A DNA stretch of 64,000 bases, from positions 14,293,966 to 14,357,965 of the forward strand of contig NC_133236.1 in NCBI RefSeq assembly GCF_040436345.1. The letters run 5' to 3'. The stretch is from Pagrus major (Eukaryota > Chordata > Actinopteri > Spariformes > Sparidae). The notes beneath the pieces are model-generated. The model had not been told where the DNA came from. It saw only the letters and a list, made by a program, of their open reading frames with translations, and ran no database searches. A program made the position numbers and the translations under genes. Shown one piece after another: positions 48,759 to 58,300 of this stretch. Position 1 is the stretch's first letter. The number at the start of each line of letters is the position of its first letter.

Positions 48759-48846
48759 CAGTTGTCTTTCTTGAGTGTGTTCTTAAAAATCCACGTGTCT
48801 CAGCCATGGCCCTGTTTAGCTCCTCTGACATACAAATATCGCCCCA

Positions 48847-48894
48847 ACTACAATTCCCACAATGCTTCTGAAGCGAAAAGACGCTGTGACGTCG
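48847..48894. promoter_or_regulatory. ZNF143-type motif plus CRE-like site upstream of max
   Basis: 48847-48865 reads ACTACAATTCCCACAATGC, nearly the full ZNF143/THAP11 consensus. 48887-48894 is TGACGTCG, one base from a CREB/ATF palindrome. These lie 420-470 bases before the max start codon. They could be a distal promoter block or the promoter of an unannotated divergent transcript. Confidence 0.55.
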
Positions 48895-49104
48895 CGAGCA
48901 AGCCAAATGACCCCTGGAGAGTGTAGTTCAAGAATAAAAAAAATGCTTCCTATTTTTATATTATCAAAGCAACTCAGTGGTGTTGTAACAGCTCATCGCC
49001 TGTTAAATATCTGTTTTTGAATATGTTTACATCAAAAAGCCTTCGGTAATGTCCGTTTTTTAAGGGTACGCTGTAAAAACGCCCGAGCAACTCCACTTCC
49101 CATA

Positions 49105-49314
49105 AGCCCCTGGGATCTTGCGCATGCGTACTGCGCGGCGGTAGTTATGTGTGTGTAGTGTAGTCACGTGGAGACGGTAGAGTCCACCTCGGTCCTGTCC
49201 AAACAGAACGTGAGCATTTAGCTGTCTGTCTGTCGGAGCGCCGCTCGGTGCTAAACTGATTCATGTTGTTTTTTTAGCCTCCCGTCCCTTTAAACTAGCC
49301 TATTTTATCGAAGA
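49105..49314 (+). promoter_or_regulatory. max: max proximal promoter and 5' UTR
   Basis: CpG-rich. An NRF1-type TGCGCATGCGT at 49119-49129 and a canonical E-box CACGTG at 49165-49170 precede the start codon by 145-196 bases. No TATA box. The E-box is the sequence MAX itself binds with MYC or MXD partners, so feedback is conceivable. Confidence 0.65.
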
Positions 49315-52300
49315 ATGAGCGATAACGATGATATCGAAGTCGATAGTGACGTGAGTATGACCACTTTTCGCCTTTTAACGATGTTATTTTGCTAGCTGGC
49401 GATTTAGCTGAACTAGCGGCTCAGCTAGCGTTAGCTACCAATAAGCTGGCTAGTTTTGCTTCTCTGCTTGATAAGTATTTCTTATCGGGATTCTTCTTGT
49501 TAATTGATAAGCAACACTAGCCTTTTTTCTGTCTTTTTTAAAATTTCTTTTTTGCTTAAGAGCTTTTGTGAATCTGCTAAATTATTTCACTTTCTAGTGA
49601 CCTCAGCGAAACAGTAAGATTTGCTGAACAATTATGGCTACAATTGTACTTTTTGTTCTGTTTCTTTGCAGGAAGACTCACCGAGATATCACAATGTGGT
49701 GCGTAATGCTGGGGGGATTGTGTCCAATGTCGAGAAATGTTTTGCCCACTGCTGCAAAGTTGATTTATTTATTACATTTTTTTTGTGCCTATTTTGTTTT
49801 GGTATTTAATCGATTGGTAAGGTTACATACTGTGGAGGTTGAAAGAGAATGTGAAACTACTGCTCTCCTCCTCGTGGAACAGCTATATTAATGTTTGTAG
49901 ACTTAAATTTGCTGCACGTAATGTTCAGTAGCATTGAATCGTAGTGTATTTCCTATAAGGCTGCGATTGTTCCTCGGCATCAGCGTTAGTAGTGCACTGC
50001 AGGGTATCCCCCATCCTGTGTGTTCGCGGCCATAGGGAGACGTTGACACGACATCTATATTTAGACCAAAGCTTTATCCAGCTACAATGGCTGTTTTGTT
50101 GCATGTTTGTTATTTTTCCCGGTAAACACAAAGCTTTCCGTGCTCGGCGGCGGCCGCTCCGAGTCGTGTTTTTTCTCCCCCCGGCGGTTCACTCCACACC
50201 GCGGGGATTCCGCTCGTGATCCGGTTTGCAAATAACACATGTAGGTCATCCCGTAAGAGCCACCGTTTTATTTTATTTGCAACATTTGCAGAGGAAAAGG
50301 GTTTAGAGAGGCTGTTGCATGTGCCGCGCCTGCACCTCGGACGAGCCCTTCGTGTCAGGAAGGGGTGCTGCGGGATGTTTTTCCTGTGTTGCAGCCAGTG
50401 ATTAGAGCCATCTTCTCTCTACAGGCCACTAAAGGGCTGGCAGCCTAAATGAATGACGTATAGCTGCATCGCATACCGGCGAGAAAAACACCCTGCACGA
50501 CTTGGGTTGATGCACAGGCTGCACGGCTCGACGCCTCACCTCCTGTCAGATCATTGAAACGCATAAAGACGGAAAGAAAACATGCGTGTTACATTTTAGA
50601 TATGCATTAGTGATAATAAGCTGGGGAACTTGGATCAACCTCAAACCTTCCCCTCTTTATCTTGCTTACTTTTGCCTCGATTGCAGAGCCACACGAGAGA
50701 CTGAAACCCGATTTTAGCTCACTTAATCTGAGCCAATTTGAAAGCTAAGGGTATGAATATGTATGTCCTGATGGCTGTTTGTGCCCCTCAGAGTCAAACA
50801 GTTTCTCCCATCTATGCATATCTGGAATGAGTAGAGGATGAGTCAAGATTCAAGATATTAAATGTCGCTCTGATTGTTCAAGTAAACACGTGTGAAAATC
50901 GTTTGCTTCGAGACTACAGACACGATAACTAGTAACTAGTAAATAAAATGTATACGGCAATAATAATACAATAAGTATGCAGAATAAAAATACGGAGAGC
51001 AGGGATAAGGTTAATGTGTATATACTATCTATACATGTATGAACATGGGACACAAATATAATTACAGAATTAAAAGGCAACACTGGTGTATTGTTGTTGC
51101 GCAAAAATGAGTGTAAAATAAAGCAAAATAAGTTTAAAATAGAGCAAAATGTAAAAAAATAGCAATAAAAGTGATCAAGTTTACTGAATCAATTTGTGAA
51201 TGTGAGTCAGAATGTCACCTTGTCTGCAAATGCACAACTAGGGACAGAAACCCACAAACAGTTGATCGAGATAATCATGAATCTCCTCATATTAGTGACT
51301 TGAAAAGGTGTCTTGCTCACTGATGTACAGTCCTATCTGGATTTCCTGATCTATTTTGAATGTCCTAATAAGGGGTAGATGGATAATTTGGAGCCAATAT
51401 TCAGTTTTTTTCTGATTATTGGTTTCTAATTTTTCTGTCAGATTGCCGATAAAATAAACTAATTTAAAAATGTGCTAATTTTGCTCTGATGCAACATGCT
51501 CTCACACAACGTCCCGCCTACAACAATATCTGATTGGTAACATGTCACAAGTGATAGCCTGTAAACATTGAATAATCTGAATCAGCAGAGTAACTGGTAA
51601 CTACATTTATCAAATAAATGTGGTGGAGAGGTATAATTAGTATAAGTATAAAGTAGCAGAAAAAGGAAATACTCAAGGAAAGTACCTCAAAATAGTACTT
51701 AAGACCAGTACTTGAGTAAATTATATGTTGATGTAATTCATCACTGGTTGTTCAAAATTTGGACAAAGATTTTCATTTAAACTACAAATGAATATTGGTG
51801 CCAACTATCATTTTTCATTCTCCTTAATTATCAATATCGGCCCTGAAAAAGCCACATCGCTCAACCCCTATTCCCTACGCCTGTCACCATGGCTGGCACA
51901 TTGTATAACCCACAAAAACAAGTTAATCAGATGTGTGTAAATACTAAACTAAAAAACAACAGAGAAGAGGTTACCATCATTTATTTATCCTTTACTCTGT
52001 TTTTCGCCACAAAATATCTGTGTCCTCTCTGTGATGCATTAAAAAGTTTATATGCACAAAACTGAAGGATAAAGTGATACCAGATGTTTAAGTACAAGTT
52101 TTAAGGCTATTTTGATGCTTATTGGGATAATATCGTGAATCACAGTTACGTTGAACAGGATAATCGAGACATGAAATTTTAATATCGCCCCACACCTAGC
52201 TTAAACCTTCACTTGCTACAGCATGTTACACGAACGGCAGTTATGCAACCGCATCAAAAAATGCAGTTTTCAAAGTGCGATTTTGATCTAAAAACAACAT

Positions 52301-55300
52301 TTTACTCAGCCAGCACAGACATAGAAATCTTAAATCTTTTTCAAATGTTGTATACAGTGAGATGCACTAGATAGTGCGTCTGTTGTCTGTAGATAAGTTG
52401 TAGTCGTTGAGATAAGAAAATGACTGTCTGGACACGAAGTTTGCACCAACCTCTAGATGTTTAGTATGCTTTATGTCACACGTCAGACTTGAATATAGAG
52501 CTCAAACAAATAGCCGAATGACAGAAAATGTATCGACATTAATTCAGAAAAAGTAATTTGACAAAAGTGACAAAACTTCACTGGTTTAGATTCTCAAATG
52601 TGATGTCTGGCTACTTTTCTCTGTTAGCATTTAAATAAGATTGAAGATTCAGTATTTTGTTGCCATATCAACATAATTGATTGGAATTTGTCTCGATGGG
52701 TTCAACAAAAAACAGAGAAGACACCACACACATTAAATACATCAAGCAGATAAGAAATTGAAATGATCTTTTTTGACTGTCGGTTGAACAAAAGGAAAAC
52801 AGAAACTTGTGAGTTATAAACTACTATATTGAGCTTTTGGTTTATTAGTGTTTCCACTGTTATTAAAGCAAAGAAGGTTTTCCCCGACTCCACCGGCCTG
52901 ACAGAAGTGTAGCCTTTCATGCAGAGAATGTGAGACGGCCATCATTAGCCAGGAAGCGGCAGCTACCAGCTCTTGCACTCGGCACCTGGAGCAGTTATGT
53001 AACATGTCATGGTCAGGTATGAATAGCATGGAAGGAGCCGCTCAGCTGGCGTGGTGTCCTCATGGAGGTATCAGTTTTATGATGAACTGATAATGACTGC
53101 ATGGAGGTAATTGGACACCTGTTTTTCATGGTGTCCAGCAACTCAGATAGCATATAGCTAATAAGGCACCAGGACATGTCTCAGTTCAACTAGCGGTACT
53201 TGTGAAGGTGGTTTGATGTCAGTGAACTTTCACAGGATAGGTCACAAGTTAAACGGCCTGTAGCTCAGTTTGTTCTTAATCTCAAAATGAGATGCCCATA
53301 AAGTTGTCTGTTTTTATTTTAAAGCAAAAATGTCAAACATTTGCTGGTTTCAGTTACTTAAATGTAACAATTTGCAGTTTTATTCTTTTCAGACTTGTGG
53401 TTGAAGGCGGCACTTTGCTCTGTGAAGTTGTGAGCATTTTTCACAATTTTGTAAAAATGCATATATAAAACAATTGGCAGATTAATCGATGATGAAGATA
53501 ATCTGTAGTTGCGAATTTAGTAGAAGGTCTTCGTCCACAATGTCGCAATTCAATCAAAAGGATTTCTTAATGGCAATACTTGACTTTTAAATGTCTTTAT
53601 TCTCATGATGTACCCTGAATAATCAGGTTTCTTTATTTGTTTATTTAAAAGATCCCCACTAGCTGCTGCCGGCTGTTTACACTTAACATGATGAACATTA
53701 ATTGCATTGATATGTATAAAATTACATCCATATACATTAATATAAAAAGAACAAAGCAATGCGTACATTAATGTACAACAGATATAAAAATTACATTTAT
53801 ATACAATACAGTGGTTGGACCACTACAGCTAGATAAAATGGGGAATTGAATATTATAATCTAGATAGCAAAACAAAACAAACAAGAATAAGGCTCAGTTC
53901 CCCTTTAACCATGATTAGATAACCTAATATAAAGAATGGTGCTGCTCATGTGACATGGTGGTGTCTCGAAATCTTTCCAAATATCCAGAATTGATATTCT
54001 GATGTTTTTAACCACACTAGTACCGTGATTATTATCCATGTCAGCCTTTTTGTTTTTGGGTGAACCACCTAGTTCCCGATGCGCCTCGTCTTGTGATCCA
54101 TTTAGTTGTGGATGACAAACTCAACAGCAGACACACCTGTTAAATACTGTATGTGGAATTTGGTGTGTGAAATGGCACGTCTGCCCTCTTCCCCGGGAAT
54201 TAATGTTTAATTTAAAGTAATAAAGTACACAGATGTGGACCACCTTCACTGTAAAACACTGCTGATATTAGATTTCAGTATTTCACTGAAAAAATACATT
54301 CTGGTGAGAGCAGGAAGAGTCGAATTCTGTAAAAACAAAAATTTTAAATGTCATGTAGCTTTATCCTCGTAGGGATTTAGAAATATCCAGTTACTAAGTG
54401 CTCATTTGAATCACCCAGGGCACTTGATGTCCATAATTGCCATGTAATTGTATATAGAGCAGCTCCAGAGAGTACTGCTTAAACACATTCTTGGATCTTA
54501 ATTAACTCTCAATGATTAATGATATGAAGTACCATGTCTGGTGAAAGAAGTGTGTTTAAAACAAGTCTTAGTTTGTAACTGAGAGTCTACGTAGATGCTA
54601 ATATAGTGCGAACAAATTTGAAACGAGGGGTGGGGTTGAAATTATAAAAATCGTCACACGAGCAAATTCTTCAGTGTCTTCAGTCTTAGCTGGACACAGG
54701 AAGTCAGCCACGTGTACCGACCAAACCTCCCTTTCGTTTACTGAAACCGTGCATCTGAAAACAGCAGCCAGACTTGTAATTGCACATGCCATCCATACCA
54801 GTCACATGTTGGGTTAATGTAGGGAGTGGAGGCACATGGTCCTGGCGGATTCATCTCTCCTGCCTGGTTTCTGTCTTTTGTGCAACAGGCCACAGGAGCA
54901 GCTGTTACCATGCCAGCCAGACTAAACACAAGGCAGGTTACTGTGATCAATATGCTGTGAATATTGATAGAGCGGTTTTTGTTGTGTCAGTTTCAATCAC
55001 GTGACAATTAGGCTGCGCTAATTCTTGTTTTGTTGCATTAAATTGCAAACTACCAGCTTGTTTTTGTTCCAGATGTTTGTAACTGAGTCACACTTTACAT
55101 GTCGTTTCCTCCCACCAAACATATGCCATGCTGAAGGCTTGTCTTAACCTGCGTGCGTCTCACTTGTGGCTACTTTGGTTTTGATCTGTGGACAAGATGA
55201 GTCAGAAGACACCAGATCACATGACTTGTCTCCGCCTTGTCTCCCATCTGCTCGAGGCAGTGTCGTAACCACATCACTGTGCCATTTCTTTGCTAATATT

Positions 55301-58300
55301 CAAATCTGGCCTTGCTTTGTTGGAGGTGCATGAAGCGAGATGATCAGTTGAGCTGTGAGGGCTTTGATTGGGTGTTGGACTTAATGTCTCAGCCTGGTGA
55401 CAGCGTGGATTAGGACAGAATCAGATTTGATTGGAGGCTGTGATGGTTTGGCCTAAAAACAGGTTGAACTACAGGCTGCAAACTGATCTACTGCCTGGAT
55501 CTGGTCATGTGATGATGGCAGCCATCTTATGCCTTTACAGTCTAATTTGAATACAAATGCTTGGTTGGTATTTTGAGCTTGTATAGCTTGTATAGATGTG
55601 TGTTAATTCGGGATGTATAAAATGAGGATTGTGTTATTAAAAACCAGCTAATTGACTTGGCAACTTATGTGTGAGGTGTTTTGATGCCTGAAATTAACCA
55701 TGAATTTGTCTTGAGTTCAGTGAGGTAAACTTAAACAACAGTCCTGCACAGCATCAAACTAAATTCTGCTCATAAACCTTAAAGCGTTAGCTACAAAAGT
55801 ACCGTCATAAATCTACATTTCATGGAGTCTTTGTTGGTCATGGTCCTGCTTAACTCTGTCAGTGTCGTCCTCACCCAGGATCTGCTGTTCTCGTCCGCCC
55901 ACATCTCACCCCATGATCTGAATGACTTACGTTTTTTTGACTTTGACCCGGTCATGAATTTGAACGGCCACTCCTGGGTGCTCCTGCGGAGAAGGGAGGT
56001 GCCAGAAAAGGCATTTGGGGGGTCAGATTGGAGGAGGGGGATGGTAACTAAGGAGAGGGCCAAAAGGCCACAGGGAGCAGCAATTAAAATGAGCTTTTTT
56101 ACACAGTTGGGACTTTTGGATGATAACATTTCAGACGATTGATTAATTAGGTGTTAGTTTTTGTTCTGTTTGACTATCGGTAATATATCCCAAAAATCAG
56201 ACAGGTGTTAATAAAATTTGGAGCACACACAGTCGGCCAAAGGAACATGTGATTAGTTTCTGGTGTGATTCTAAATTCGGAAACTTCTTACCACTGCGAC
56301 TAGAAGCATCTTTTTCCCTTTACCTGAAGTATCGCTCTTAACTAGAATCAGAAAACGGTGACAACAGTTTGATCCACAAGTGTCTCTCATTACATGAATT
56401 AAGAGCCAGTTCCAGATGCAAAATTTGTAGACTTTTTCTGTCATTACTGTATTAGATTAGAAATGCACAAACCAAGTACTTTCTATTTTGTAAAACGACA
56501 GATTATTTATTTCTAAAAAATGAGTATTTATCATTTGCAGTTTCTTCCAAATGTTAAAGGAATTCTATTTTTCAAATCAGACTTTTTTAAGATGACTACA
56601 TTTTGTAGACCAGGTTTATTTGTTTCTCTTGGAGGGCCAAAACTGAAACTCTAATGGTGGGTCATAAACCAAAGCAAGCACATACTGTATGGTAATGTGT
56701 TGTTCTTAGGTGAAAATGGTACTAGGGTCCCAAGATACCTTAATTGACCGACTTCCTGTGCAAAGTTATACTCTGCCCGCCATGCTAGGATCATGAAAAT
56801 GTTATAATTATTTGTATATTTATTTAAAGAGTATTTTAACCGCATGAAAAATAAAACAGCATAAACTTGGATGTAATTCTCTGTATGTAGTCTTCTAAGC
56901 TAGAATAAATAAATTATGGATGAAGCTTTTGTTGAAACAGGCAGGAGTTAAGGTCTGATAAGTCGTGTCATCTGCAGCTGGAACAATTATTTGATTGATT
57001 GCGAGACAAAATGTATCTGCAAATACTTTCAGAAGCATAAATACCACATTACTGTGTTATGAATGAGTATCTTTGGGTTTTGGACTGTTGAAGATGTCAA
57101 CTTGGGTTTGAGGAAACTTGTGATGGCCATATTTTTGTATTTTATTATATTTTATGCTAATAATTTTTTATATATACATGATAATTATTTCACTGAATCA
57201 CTGGTGTTCCTTTTGTAGCAATGTGGGACTTGGCAGCAGAGCGGTTTGTGTAGGTTGACCAGGGACGGTTGGACACCCGCTGTCCTCTCTACTCACGCTG
57301 CTCTGCTGCCAGGCTGAAGGCCTTGTGAATCTTGTCATTGCAGGCAGACAAACGGGCACACCACAATGCGCTGGAGCGCAAACGTAGGGACCACATCAAA
57401 GACAGCTTTCACAGCCTCCGGGACTCGGTACCCGCCCTGCAGGGAGAAAAGGTTGGTAAAGCTCAGCCTGCAGGTCCCCCAGGCACACAAACGGCTCATG
57501 TAAGAAATCTTTGAACTTGTACTTTGCCATGTGTTTGATAAAAGGTTAAGTATAATATTTCTAGTTTATTATATTCTGTGTGAGGTTATTTAGGGATTTT
57601 GTGCTTGAGGTAATTGTAATGATTTCTAGAGGATGTACAGATGCAGATGTCTTTACTTGCTTAATGTGTGTGTGTGTCAGTGAAACAGTCAAAGGGAGGA
57701 AAGCAGATTGGCAGCAGCGAGACAGTGATGCAGTCTAAATACTTGGATCAGCGTCAGGAAGTTATTATGGGGAAATTTTGTTGCTCTCTTCCTGTTTTGA
57801 CATTCATGACATTGAGAGCATTTGGAGCTGGTTCAGTAACTGGGCACACTGTGTTATTTTCCCTTAAAAGACCAGTTCACAAAGCGTGAAGGGCGGGGGT
57901 TTATGAGATGATGATGTGAGGGGATGTTTGGTGGTAATTTGTAAGACGTGTTGGGTTAAAGCTGTCTCAGCACTCGCCCCCCGCTTCTCTCCCAGGACTG
58001 TACTGCCATTATAGCTCTGTTATAGGGCCAATATGCTGTAATTTGTTTCTTGGGAGAGGAAGCAGAATATGAAGAGAATATTGAGGCTGGTTACCAAACC
58101 TCATGCTGTTTTGGTACGGACTGAAATGTGTCTGTAGCATTGAGTTACCTGACTGCCAAGTACTAAAAGCTGGCAGTGAATATCTGGTCAAAGACTCCTT
58201 ATTTTGTTTTCTTGATCAGATTGTCATTTGAATCAGTTGTTGCCAGGTGTTATACTAATATATTCAGGGAAAGTCCCTGTTAAGTGCTTGCTTTATGATG

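Larger units (their letters stand above)
40275..48840. other. Intergenic DNA between slc10a1 and max
   Basis: Head-to-head spacer of about 8.5 kb. It is dominated by repeats: 40505-40680, 41391-41545, 43252-44223, 44228-44576, 45518-45845, 48161-48346 and a GT microsatellite at 48731-48758. Unexplained items are an open frame at 44830-45207 and a complex non-repetitive stretch at 47090-47480. The untranslated first exon and promoter of slc10a1 must lie in its left part. AGGTCAAAG at 40446-40454 is a half-match to an HNF4-type DR1 site. Confidence 0.6.
49699..57343 (+). other. max intron 2 (7.6 kb)
   Basis: Separates the 27-base exon from the bHLH exon. It contains a CpG-dense patch at 50130-50225, dispersed repeats at 50842-51130, 51605-51746 and 53636-53815, and overlapping antiparallel open frames at 55791-56142. 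No further exon is recognised. Confidence 0.85.
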
